Part shown: one piece after another, positions 27,538-38,811 of the stretch
How the letters are laid out: each line of letters begins with the position of its first letter
How positions within the stretch are numbered: the first letter of the stretch is position 1
From: Apostichopus japonicus
Taxonomy: Eukaryota; Echinodermata; Holothuroidea; Aspidochirotida; Stichopodidae
Direction: 5' to 3'
Length of the DNA stretch: 64,000 nt
Assembly (NCBI RefSeq): GCF_037975245.1
Contig: NC_092565.1
Span: 5,593,999-5,657,998, forward strand
Translations under genes and position numbers: made by a program
Notes under the pieces: model-generated
Told to the model about the DNA's origin: nothing
Seen by the model: only the letters and a program-made list of their open reading frames with translations
Database searches by the model: none

Positions 27538-27626
27538 AATATATATAATTGAAACCTAACCACTATAGGCTATGGGCGCTGATTGCATGTCCAGAGGTTT
27601 GAAACCGGTTAGGAAGGTCGTAATTC
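27538..27626 (-). mobile_element. Internally deleted SINE family A copy
   Basis: The minus strand repeats the 5' block of the 27139-27338 element (ACGACCTTCC, CCGGTTTCAAACCTCTGGAC, CATGCAATCAGCG, then A-box remnant TATAGTGGTTAGG). It then jumps straight to TTTCAATTATATATAT, the same tail as its neighbour. The tRNA B-box and body are missing. It lies about 290 bases from the fuller copy, so it could also be a local duplication followed by deletion. Confidence 0.75.
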
Positions 27627-28632
27627 AAATATATAGCAACTATGGCTTTTCGTACTTCACTTTGTATCATAATAGAGAATGGACTCAGTTTCGTATGATA
27701 ATATGTTGTAGAAGTTCATTTCCATGTCGTGATTATGTCTTTTTGAGTGACGGTTCCTGAGAAGAAAAGGGAAGGTAGTTTGGCAACTGCAATTACAAAT
27801 CTGTAAATATCACAAATCTATCAGCAATTGGGGATAAATAAGTACGACATTTCTTCTATTATTTCTAAATATATTGTAAGAAAATTTCGAAAGTAGTAAA
27901 ATCTATTATATGTTCAAAGAAACCAAAAAACAGTGTTGCAATTCTATTAGTACATATAGGCGATAACGGCGACGAATCCCGTTTTCATGTTAGCAAAAAC
28001 CTAATTTCTAACATCGGTCCACTTCATGAGTTTGTTCTATATAATCATAGTGTTATCTAAAGAGACATAAGAGCTTATACCAACACCTTCAATCTCCATT
28101 TATAAGACGTTAAAGTACCAACTCGTGTACGTGTTATCAGTGGTAATTGCTTCTGGGTTTGAATATTGATTTGCCCTCTAAATGAAAACGAATCTCTTTG
28201 GAAGAAATTAAAAAAACATAGACCGATGCGTGAACAGAAAAGATGGGGATTACCCCAGTGACCAAGTCTGATCAGTTTTATCTTCCCGTAGGAAACGTTG
28301 GCATATTTTGTCTCTAAAGACCATCAAGGTTTTTTCAGAAGGAGTGAACAACCTCTTTATAAAAAACAGATGAAACAAAATAAAATGATTTAAGTAAATT
28401 TATGAGATTAGCTGTAGGGTTTCTCTACTCTATTTGCCAGGATGTTTTTTCTTTTTACTGTACCACCGGCGATGTGTTAAATTTGAGTATTGTTGATTAA
28501 TTCGCTTGTGGGAAATCTCTGTGATTGGTAAATATAGTAATCAGTTTCTATGGTGATGATTGCGACTGCGCAGTGTGTACATGTGGACTTTTTAAGGCGC
28601 TTTCAAGTTCATGGCAGTTATATACGTTAACG

Positions 28633-28636
<4 letters not shown>
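27627..28636. other. Unique DNA, no gene seen
   Basis: AT-rich sequence without recognisable features. Confidence 0.5.

Positions 28637-28690
<54 letters not shown>
28637..28690. repeat. (TA)n microsatellite
   Basis: About 54 bases of alternating AT, ending ATACATATC. Confidence 0.95.
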
Positions 28691-29949
28691 CAAATGAACA
28701 GAGTTGTTTGCGTCTAGAAGTATGCCAAAAGAGAAGTAATTATAGAGTTCTGGGCGAAACTGAGAGTGGGGCATGAAGACTGGGAGACTGCCTCGGGGAG
28801 GGTGATTGGGGGAGGATAATACTTCTTTGCATACGTCAGTACATTACATATGTCAATGTCTCCTGCTTACATTCGTCCAGACCGTATACTGTTGCACGTG
28901 ACGGGATTAGCATAAATCTCTCGATATTACGAAGAACTTGACAAATAAGACAGTAAAGATTAATGCTCCCTGGGAAATCCTCTTTGTATCCTATCGACTT
29001 CCATTCTTCTCAAAACAAAACAAGAAAGTATAAATAAAATATATAATCAAAAATACCTGGTCGATGTACGACTTGTACGGGACCTGCCTAATGTTGGACT
29101 GTATGATGTAATGTCTCTCTCAAGTTCGTCATGTTATTTCGTATGTTTTCAATTTGGTAATTTCATTTTAGATAGAAAGCAGTCAGGAGAAAGACATTAC
29201 TGTATGGATGGGACAAGGTATATTCATAAGGCATGACACCCCCCCCCCCCCTCCCATGACCCAACTCGCCGTCCCAGTTCCCCTTTCTTTCGTTATCTTG
29301 TGGACGTGTAGTTTTGACGTCACATACCTGATGCTTTTCACTAACATATGCTAATAGGTATACAACAGGAAAAAGTTCTAAACTTCGATTATACATCGAG
29401 ATAACCCAAAAGTAGTTCGAGGTCACGGAAATATCCCAACTATACGTTATACCAATACTTGCAATAATGACACTAATGGTAACCTCCGACTTCCTCTTCA
29501 TTAAAACAATAGACATTTGATTTACAAAAATGATTTCAAAAGGGAAAGACCCCTAAGACGAGCTGATGTGGTTGTGAAGTAACGATTGCTCTTGGATGAG
29601 GATTTTGTGGGACAGATTCGTAAATTAAGAGCTCTAAAATATGCAAAAGTCGCATGATGGTAGTTCAAGGACTCTCTATAAACTATACGCCCTTGAACCA
29701 GAAAAACACGTTGATGTACCTTCCTGTAAAATACAGTTGTTTAACGGTTGCGTGAGCACTGGAATGATGGATATGGTGGTTAGCTACAGCATTGTTATGC
29801 AATAACAATGTATTATAAATAACGTGTAAAGGAAAGGTAGTCATGTGTAGCGTGTGTAACACCTGTCACACAGTATGCCACAAACGAAGGCCTGAACCTA
29901 ACTAGAGGTGTGAAAGCGATTATTTGATATTACTTGAAACTTTTAGGCC
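28691..29949. other. Unique DNA with short palindrome
   Basis: A C13 run lies at 29239-29251. A perfect short palindrome CATTGTTAT-gca-ATAACAATG lies at 29790-29810; its centre (TTGTTATnnnATAACAA) matches the centre of the SINE B hairpin at 51639-51669. No gene is recognised. Confidence 0.5.
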
Positions 29950-29980
29950 TATATATATATATATATATATATTTATATAA

Positions 29981-30027
<47 letters not shown>

Positions 30028-30076
30028 CATATATATATACATATACATATACATATATATATGTATATATATATAT

Positions 30077-30143
<67 letters not shown>

Positions 30144-30172
30144 CATGTTTACATGTATATATATATATATAT
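29950..30172. repeat. Compound (TA)n / (ATACAT)n array
   Basis: TA tracts alternate with ATACATATACAT hexamer blocks and one TTACATGTTTACATG island. Sequence just downstream (30253-30284) carries a TCAGTCCCCCTGGGACCTTC hairpin-like word. Confidence 0.93.
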
Positions 30173-32284
30173 TAATCGAGAAAACCAGAGTAATAAGATA
30201 TGACTCATAATTGACAAATAAGGAGTAATGATTTAGAATATGTAGTGGCATTTTCAGTCCCCCTGGGACCTTCGTCAGCAGTACAAAATGTAACACAATG
30301 AAAGTATGACGTTAGATAAGTGTAATTTGCATTGATGGAATTAGAACCAAATAAACCATGACTATAAATATATATAGAAGCCTAGTCTTATACTAAGCAG
30401 TTAAGAGAACTGGATGAGTACAGTGCTGTTTAAATCGTGATATTATGAATTTATACTTTTCCAATGAAACATTTATTTAAGCCATTCTTGGTTGGAGTGA
30501 GTGAGAATAAGGGAAGAAGGATGAGAATATGGGTAGTGTAAGCGAGATGTAGGTTGTCGGAGGGGGAGGGGTGTTATATAAGCAAGATGAGAACGGGGAG
30601 GGGGAGAGGGGTGGAGGGTGCTGACCAGAGAGTTTTAGCTTTAAACAACTCCCTTGCCTGTCTTAGTTTTGTAGTTAAAAGGTGGTTTTATGTTATAGTA
30701 TGTTCAACGGATAAAGAAACAAAGCAATTCCGTGCCGCCGATTTCCATCTAGTTTTGCTCATATACAACCTGATGGTCATACACCCTCTGTTACAGATTT
30801 TAGAATATGATTATACATTATTTTATGCATGCCTGCTTCAGGGAGAATGATTGTAATAAATCGATTTAGGTTACGGGTACGTCATCGACCGCAATTTGCA
30901 TATAAATGAAGAAATATTTGAAACATTTGCGAAAGCCTCGAGGATCTGAACTAAAGTGTTTGTATCATGTTAGTAGAATTCAGCCGTGACAACTTGTATA
31001 TCTTGATATATTTTTATTTTATATATATATATATATCATTGAGAAAAAGAACACTTTTATTATAAATAATTCGGTACTCATGCAGGTAGATTTATGAAAT
31101 GAAAGATTTAATTAGATTCACGTTTAAGAAATGGCTTATACTATAGGGTTTAACATGGTTCAAAAGATGATGGTAAAAGCGTTAAACGACAGCACGTTAC
31201 CAGCAAAATGGATTAGAGTAACATATCATTCTGCAAGAAAAGAAAAAGAAAGAAGAAATGTTATCTTATAAAAATCTTTACGGATACTAGAGCTCTCCCT
31301 CTTTTCTAAGACGATCGAAAACTTCAAGTGATATCTGCAACGTACGGTAGTACATTAAACATTAAAACAACTGTACTATATGTTCATATATATCTTAAAC
31401 CATGCACTCATAGGGGGTATCATCTTGATATTTGTCTTTCTCTCATTACAAGAGTTTTCAAACAATTTGTCGACGTTATTCTGTAACTAATTTATCATGT
31501 TATATATGACCATTCAATATGACCATTTGTATACCTCTATAATGTTTGGCAAAGTGCAACACAATATACAGTTCAGTGCATTCTTGTCAGGTGTTGGTTT
31601 CAATGGTCTTTGCACAATTCCACAAAATCCTTCACGCCGTCTTGATCACGTGACATATTGTAACGGCTCAATACGGACGATCAAATCCGCTCAGAGAGTC
31701 CATTATAAGATTGAATATCAATCATTTTTACGGATAATCTTAAAAACCTCGAACTTTTCAGAGCAGACGGACACAAATAGGTAGTTGTCTATATATTTAC
31801 GCATTGATAGGCACAAGAACGATGTTGCTATTATCACTATGTATGTAATACCATATGAGTTATATACCATCTGGACCTTAATGTAACAAATGACTAATTA
31901 ACCCCCACCCCAAACTCCCCCTCCTTTCCCTACCCCTCTCCTAATTGTTTTGTATGCTCAGTCCGAAAGTAGAAAGTTGCTGTTCCTTGCCTGGAAGTCC
32001 GAATACAGAGAAATGATATATCTTGCGTATAACTGCAGTGTTCGCGGGTGTAACTGATCATTAAAGAGCCCATTAACGTTTGGTCCCTCTAGTATAAACT
32101 TGCCCTATTTGGTCATTGGATAAACAGGTAATCGGGTATGGACTGCATACACGATCAAGGCCATTTATAACAGCGTATTCCACCATTCTCTTATAAAGTG
32201 AAATATGTTGATACATATTCATACAAATACTTGAAATTACTTGAAAGGATCAACTAATGAGAAGTGGATGGATTATGTGAGTTT
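30173..32284. other. Mostly unique DNA, no gene seen
   Basis: A GGGGAGGGGG-rich patch with repeated AGCAAGATGAGAA/AGCGAGATG words lies at 30538-30625. A short (TA)9 tract lies at 31019-31036. No coding exon is recognised. Confidence 0.5.
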
Positions 32285-32900
32285 ATACTATATGACACAT
32301 TATGTATGTCACTATACGATTGATACGACAATATGTGACGTTATACGAGCATACGATACTATAGTACAATGTGACATACTGTATGTATGTATTTTAGATC
32401 CTCCTGCAAGCAGGAACACGCGAAGAAGCCTCATTGGCTTATCAAAGCCGCAAGCTGACCGAAATCAGTCTCTCTGTAACTGGACGACATACTACATTAA
32501 TCTTGGAGTGACTCGTATAATGTGAGTGATATGACACTTTGCGACGATTACATTCGAGTGATGTGTTGCTATATGTGACATTATACGGGTGAGATGACAC
32601 TATTTGAACTTATTAAACTGGTGATATGATAATATATGGCATTATGTACGCGTGACATGAGACCATATGAGTGATATGATGCTATGTCACTTTATACGAG
32701 TGGTAGGACAATATAATGTGACATTATGTGACGGATATCCTATTTATAGCCTATGCGATATTATATACGAGTGCTATGATAATATAATATGCTGGTGCTA
32801 TGATAAGACATAAGACATTATGTTTGTGATTTAATACTCTGTGACATTTTGCTTGTGATATGATATCATAATGTGAAATTATACACAAGTTTTATATAAC
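32285..32900. repeat. Degenerate minisatellite, about 28-30-bp unit
   Basis: Units resemble GTGATATGACACTATGTGAC followed by ATTATACGA, with heavy drift in length and sequence. About 16-20 units can be traced by the recurring TGACATTATACGAG and GATATGATA words. The array is interrupted at 32378-32516 by a SINE B copy, so the array predates that insertion. Confidence 0.75.
32378..32516 (-). mobile_element. SINE family B copy lacking the hairpin segment
   Basis: The minus strand carries the conserved block (GACTGATTTCGGTCAGC, GCTTTGATAAGCC, AATGAGGCTTCTTCGCG, CCTGCTTGCAGGAGGATC) and tail AAAATACATACATACAG. Upstream it keeps GATTAATGTAGTATGTCGTC. Relative to the copy at 51539-51815 about 90 bases are missing, including the 14-bp hairpin. 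AGAG occurs near both deletion ends, suggesting a microhomology deletion or a separate subfamily. It sits inside the degenerate minisatellite. Confidence 0.8.
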
Positions 32901-34802
32901 TTGTTGGAAACATATAATAAATTTTACTTTTCTCTAGTTTTAATACGATATAACGGGATCGACAAACAGATTTAAGAAGAAATACTTTGACCGTTTTTAA
33001 CCAGTCATTCAGTGATCAGATCATGTAATTGAACTGCAGACGAGAATGTTCACACCTTAAGGGTCTGCTGCTATACTCGTGTCATTTTGACAAGACTTCA
33101 ACGGACGGGGCTTTACCGCTCAGAATTTTGCAATTACACAAATCGACAACTGCGTGAGCACACAACAAGCAAAAGCTGAAAGGTTCGCATAAGAGTAAAC
33201 AAACCACCGGCTAAGTAATTAGGTCAAACTAACACACTAAATCCAGTTAAATATGCCAGTGTGAGGGACAAACGTCATGTTTTTTGACACTTTACAAGTT
33301 TGAAGTTCCTTATTCATAGAATTGATGTCAACGATTCTTAGACGCATTAATTATTTATTACACAGTAGCCATGGAAAGGTATACTGACGGGGGGATGGAC
33401 ACAAACATATGAACTTTTCAACCTTAATCGTGTTTATTGATCGCTGACCGTTTGCTCTTATCGCACTTTGATAACTTTGACATTGTGATATAATACTGAC
33501 AGGGTCGGGCCGCCGCAAAGTTTGCCTCTCCTGCTTGTCAAGTCAGGAATTTGGAAACGCTTTTTGTCTTTTTCGACCTTTGACCCGTTCCGAATTAGTA
33601 GTAAATGATACAATCGCTAATTGCATCAACCCGGTTCATTATACCGCAGGGCACTTGATACGTCGGTAGGAGAAGATACTGAGATTAGACGAAAATCTGT
33701 TCTCACCTTGTAACTTTTTTTTTGGGGGGGGGGGTGTTGTGGGAGGGCAGATATATATATGCTGCCATCGGAAAGGTTTTCTTAATATAGAGGACTCATG
33801 TGGGAGAGCTATGTGAAACTCCCCGATTTACAGACAGATCACTATACGCTTTACTTAAATGTTTGAAGTTTCACAAGTTTAATCAATTATTTTGACTGTC
33901 ATTAGTCAATTTAAGAGTTGCAAACTTAAACAAACTTATCCTCAGTTTGAACGTAAAATTGTACGATATAAGTTAATTTTTAATGTAAGTAATTGGTTAA
34001 AAAACCAGTGGCATTCAGCAAAAAAAAAGAAGAATAAACGGTGTGAACTCTTCGTAACTATTTCGAATTGACAGTTACAACTTCAAAGGTGAATTGACAA
34101 AATAAAACTTCTTTTGACTTGATGTGCTTGTATTATAGGAATATAGCATACACCTTCATCCACTCAGGGTCCTCAGATGGAATTTCGGGGTTATACATCA
34201 TATGGTATTAAAATGGTCCTCACCACCACCTCCAACCCTTCCGTCCCCTCCTCCAGCGTTGTCAATCGTTTATGTGTACACTATATCATCCACTTCTCAC
34301 GAATTGGTGCAATCGTTTGTACAGTATATACACCTTAAGCGTAAAATAACTTGAAATTATGAAATTTCAAAATTATGCACATTTAATACATTAATAATTA
34401 TACTCAAGGTTAGAACTTTGTGTGTTAATAATTCTGATAACGTCATGATGAATGGAATACTAATGCTCTCTTTTGGTCGAGACGACAGTTTATAAAATAA
34501 ACAAAATGGCTGACAATTTAAACAAGTCTTCATCAAACAGTTGCAGTACACGTTCAGTTTGTGTTTCCGCAAACTTGCTACATTGTTTATAAATTCCGGG
34601 CGATTTGATCACCGAATCATTGATCAATTAAGACTAATGGATTATAAAAATTATTCAATTTTAAAATGAAATCCAGGGATAAATTCCCAAGGATATGGCT
34701 GTCGCTGCACATTATTTGTAAGACATGGATATGTATGAAAGGCATGGCAATGTATGCAGTGACATAGTCCTCGCTGTGTATGTATCTTGTCAGGTGTGTA
34801 GT
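32901..34802. other. Unique DNA, no gene seen
   Basis: A T10/G11 boundary run lies at 33714-33734. No exon or element ends are recognised. Confidence 0.5.
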
Positions 34803-35250
34803 GTACGAGTAAAGGTAAAAGTCCCCTTGGTGAGTACAGCAGCATTGAGTACAATAACATGAGTACATTAACATGAGTTACAATTCGAATTTCCCTTCGT
34901 ATGAGTACATAGGTTCGAGTAAAACGCTCTAAGCGCGGGTGTTAACGAACAGTTAACCTTTGAATTAGTAAATATATAAGATATCCAGAAGCCACAAGAA
35001 CGAGTACAAATTTCATGACTGCGAGTACAGGTATAACTAATAAATGTATGAGTACTGTACTCACTGCAAGCCTGGTAGGTAGTAGTATCAGGAGTACAAC
35101 AGCGTGGTTACGAGTACAATAGATCGGGTACAACAGTAAGAGTACGAGTACAAAATCATAGGTACGAGTACAACATCATAAGTACATGTACAACAACAAG
35201 AGTACAACAGCATGAGTACGAGTACAACAGCGTGAGTACGTGTACAATAG
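34803..35250. repeat. GTAC minisatellite, left part of split array
   Basis: Units such as CATGAGTACGAGTACAACAG recur, irregular at first (34803-34935, with the AAAAGTCCCCTTGG linker and GCTCTAAGC word shared with 10400-10440) and more regular from 35080. The array stops at 35250, where the nested transposon starts, and resumes at 37144 in the same register style (CGTGAGTACGTGTAC on both sides). Confidence 0.9.
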
Positions 35251-35830
35251 CAGGGGCGGATCCAGGGGGGGCCGGGGGCCCGGGCCCCCCCTTTTTGAAA
35301 ATCCTGATTTTTTTTTTTTTTTTTTTTTTACCGCGCTCGAGGGAAAGTGCCCCATGCGTGATCAGTGGCGTAGCTACGGGGGGCCTGAAATTGCAGACAT
35401 GAGATCCATATTTTCAGGCTAGGTACATGCTGCTTAGAATACTCGGGAAGTGCCGTTTCCGGCCATCTGGGGGGTTTGTAAAGCCAAAAATTTTCTTGTA
35501 CGCTCCGCGCCAACCAATGATGGCGCTCCGCTTAGATATTCTTACGTTCAGGCGCGGCTGGACCAGTCAGACCCCCCCCCCGTCACAAATCCTGCATCCG
35601 CCCCTGATATGTCATTGAATATTCCACAAAACAACTTTTTATGTCCACGAAACTGTCGAAACATGATTTTCACTACTGGTAGAGATATAAAATATTGGGA
35701 ATTCTGAATTTCCTGCAAACATGCGGCTGTGCCTGTTCAATACTCACTACTGTATCGCCTTAAAAAATGATGAGTGGAAATAGTTTCTCCAGGACCGTAT
35801 CGTATCGTGGGTATCGAGTGCGTCTGATAT

Positions 35831-35861
35831 ACGAACGTACGTAGTACGTACGTACGTACGT
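35831..35861. repeat. (ACGT)n tract
   Basis: A self-complementary run of ACGT units with one GTAGTACG interruption, inside the hAT-like element. Confidence 0.85.
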
Positions 35862-35892
35862 CTATGATGATATGCACTGTACTGTACTGATA

Positions 35893-36108
35893 AAAACATA
35901 GGTGAATTTCACTCCATGGGAGTGATCACTGAGCACATTCCGGTATAAGAGTGAATTTCCACTCCATTTGAGTAAATCTTAACTCCTAATAGAGTTATAT
36001 TCACTCATATTAGGAGTGAGGGTTAACTCCAATAGAGTTAAATTTTACTCTTAATTTGAAGTGCGCCGAGTGATCACTCCAATGGAATGAAATCCACTCA
36101 TTTGTTTT
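35893..36108. mobile_element. TA-flanked foldback MITE
   Basis: Ends AAAACA and TGTTTT are flanked by TA on both sides (35891-35892 and 36109-36110). The inverted ends extend about 45 bases at roughly 80 percent identity, including GGAGTGATCACT on both arms. The interior is full of ACTCC and GAGTTAA words that pair with one another. A TA target fits the Tc1/mariner type. It lies within the hAT-like element and is therefore younger. Confidence 0.75.
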
Positions 36109-37143
36109 TAGAGTGTTGCTAGATATATGAAGAAGAAATTTACATACCAATACATGTTATCGGTCATCGATTGGCACAAAAAGCCAGATTCTGATGACAG
36201 CTGCCTCAAGAAACCCAATAAATGGCCTAATAAGCACCGAGCCATCAATGTGGACCATTACCGAAACATCGATGCGTGTTAGTCTTCCACCCCCTTCCTC
36301 TAATGCTATTTAAGTCCACATGTGGGCATATCCTGCAAATCTACCGGTAGCCCACAGGGGTTTGAGTTGGGAGAAAGGCCTTGACAGCTTGAAACGACAA
36401 ATGATGCCAACTTCCCTCAAGTTAAAAGTCTGGCTGAGTTGGCAAGGCCAGTCAGCATGAAAGAGAAAAAACTTTTTTTGCATTTCTGTCACCAAAGTTG
36501 CACATCTTTTTGGTTGCTATTTTGCCTCACAGGTGCCATCTCCTGCGATCTGGGGGGTGCTGAAATCTCAAATTTTCTCTGTACGCTCCGCGCCAACCAA
36601 GGTGGCGCTCCGCTTAGATAGTAAACTCCGCCCCCCCCCCCACAAGAAAGAACAGCCCCCCATGGCCCCCCCCCCCCACTCAAAAAATCCTAGCTACGCC
36701 ACTGTGCGTGAAATTTTTTGTAAAATAAATTTGCAAAAAGAGTACACCATCATTCTGATAAAGTGAAGGTGAGAGGGGCACTCTGACTGCATCAATAGTC
36801 TCCATCTGGAAGGGGGCATCCAAGATGAAATGGCCTGGAGTAGCCTGGTAAAAAGTAATTTGCATCACCACCTACTCCCCAAAGACGTAAATCCCAGCTC
36901 ATTTCTCGAAATTGCCAAATTAATATATGCCCGGCAAACCATGAATACATGATTTATTGGAAATAAATTTTACTCCAAACTTTCACGAAAAGTAGCACCA
37001 GATTGCACCGAGGACCTCCATATTTTGTGAAATTTTCCCAAAGGGGAGGGGGGCACCCACTCCCCTTAGACCCCTCCCCCAGGACGACGATTAGGCATTT
37101 CCCATCTGGGCCCCCCTTCGGCGAAATCCTGGATCCGCCACTG

Positions 37144-37505
37144 AATAGCGTGAGTACGTGTACCAGTTCAACAGCGTGAGTACGAGTACAATAGTACGGG
37201 GACAACAGTACGAGTACAACATAAGTACGAGTACAACATCATAAGTATGAGTACAACAACACGAGTACAACAGCATGAGTACGTGTACAACTGCATGAAT
37301 ACGGCGGAGTACAACAGTAAAAGTACGAGTTCAACCGCATGAGTACGAGTACCAAATCATGAATGCGAGTACAATAGTACGGGTACAACAGTAAAAGTAC
37401 GAGTACACTGACATCATAAGTAAGAGTGCAACGACACGTGAACAACAGCATGAGTACGTGTACAACAGCATGAGTATACTTGTACAACAGCATGAGTACG
37501 AGTAC
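37144..37505. repeat. GTAC minisatellite, right part of split array
   Basis: About 18-20 units of GAGTACGAGTACAACAGCAT with variants (GAGTACGTGTACAAC, AAGTACGAGTACAAC). It continues the array of 34803-35250 after the transposon cluster. Minus-strand open frames with Cys, Thr and Val repeats are artefacts. Confidence 0.92.
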
Positions 37506-38704
37506 GGGTGGGATGAGGCTGATTTAAATCCCTTATTCCTGATGTTTGAAAGGAGCACTTTTGACATATGAAAAGAAAGACTATATATCGGTGAAAGAGA
37601 TCGGTATGTTACTGGTTGCTAGGTAACTTTCTCAATACAGATTGTTTCCCTTGATTGTTATCATCGACCTGTTGTCTGTCCGTCTGTCTGTCTGTCTGTA
37701 ACCTAATAGTTTCATAATATTGTGTACTAATTGACAAATCTAGAATTGGATAGCACGGGACCTATCATATTTCCATGAGACGTTTAAAATGAATGTGAAT
37801 AATTAATGAATTCTTTGAAGATGATTTTCATGAATTTTTATAGTTTATTCTATGATACTTTCATACTGACGAAGATGATATTTCATGGTTTCAGATGAGA
37901 GAGGCTTGTAAAGATTTACAACTCCACGTATAGATATTTCATATTTTCATATTATCATCCGATAAAACTTGACATATATCAGAAGTAGGTCTGTGTTGTA
38001 CCCCTGTCATCCTTCATACTCCGGTCCCTCACCCAATTTGCTTTTAATCTAGATTGGTGATATTAGCAGATAAAAAATTGCAAAAGTGAAATAATACTCC
38101 TTTCTATTATTTGTAACAGCTAACTTTTTTTCAGATATTCACATTCAAACTACATTGTGACTTTTTTCCTTTCTTTCTTGTAAATTGCTTGTTATCAAAA
38201 GAGGCCATCAGAAAATATTGTTAAGTATAGCTGTTGCCATGGGTAACAAAGGATATGTAAATGGTTCATCGATCGAGTTCGCTTACGTATTTTTTTTTTT
38301 TTTGTTTTGTTTTTTGTTATATATATATCAAGGACAGGTATGGTGTGCCCTTCGTGGTATATTACCCTAGATTTAATATACGTCGTTATCAGGGTGACAG
38401 CAAAAAGAAAATGTCACATGTTTTAATCTGCTTTGGGACGTGTTCAATTAAGGGCAGACACTCTCATGAAAAAAAAAATTGCAGTTCATATCATTGCTTA
38501 ATTGAGAAATCTAAAGTCCATCTCCCCTCCCCCTCCCCCAACCCCCTCCCCCTCACCCGTTCCCTTCTTATAATTCCTATAACAAACAGATGGTGTCTGA
38601 TTACTAATTGATAGCACTATTAAATTTCTCATTAGGCCACAAATAGGCTTATATAAAGATACGATCACATGGCATGAAAGATACTTGTTCCCGTCGCTAA
38701 CAAG
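37506..38704. other. Unique DNA with short GTCT microsatellite
   Basis: A (GTCT)n tract lies at 37673-37699 (about six units). The remainder is AT-rich sequence with a CCCCTCCCCCTCCCCCAAC patch near 38524-38560. No gene is seen. Confidence 0.55.
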
Positions 38705-38754
<50 letters not shown>

Positions 38755-38765
38755 TATAGATATAG
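38705..38765. repeat. (TA)n microsatellite beside G16 run
   Basis: A TA tract with one ATGTA variant, ending TAGATATAGATATA. Immediately downstream, GGGCGATTCTGG (38764-38775) recurs after a G16 run (38796-38811) as GCGATTCTGG, a short direct duplication enclosing GTACTTTAACTCGG. Confidence 0.9.
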
Positions 38766-38811
38766 GGCGATTCTGGATCTGTACTTTAACTCGGTGGGGG
38801 GGGGGGGGGGG

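Larger units (their letters stand above)
35363..36704. mobile_element. hAT-like non-autonomous element nested in outer element
   Basis: Terminal repeats CAGTGGCGTAGCTA (35363-35376) and TAGCTACGCCACTG (36691-36704) are perfect inverted repeats. The flanks TGCGTGAT (35355-35362) and TGCGTGAA (36705-36712) match at 7 of 8 positions, the 8-bp duplication expected for hAT. Length is 1342 bases. Internally, 35450-35538 and 36531-36619 are direct repeats sharing ATCTGGGGGG, GTACGCTCCGCGCCAACCAA and GGCGCTCCGCTTAGATA. The same block occurs inverted near 54669-54716. A TA-flanked MITE sits inside. No transposase is visible. Confidence 0.85.
35251..37143. mobile_element. Outer TIR transposon cluster inserted in GTAC array
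   Basis: The left end CAGGGGCGGATCCAGG (35251-35266) and right end CCTGGATCCGCCACTG (37128-37143) are inverted repeats matching at 15 of 16 positions. AATAG flanks both sides, possibly part of a target duplication but confounded by the tandem-repeat host. CAG-starting ends suggest the hAT superfamily. The element contains an independent insertion at 35363-36704. An unpaired right-end-like CCTGCATCCGCCCCTG at 35591-35606 shows that further rearrangement or a third element is present. No transposase reading frame is visible, so it is non-autonomous. Confidence 0.75.
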
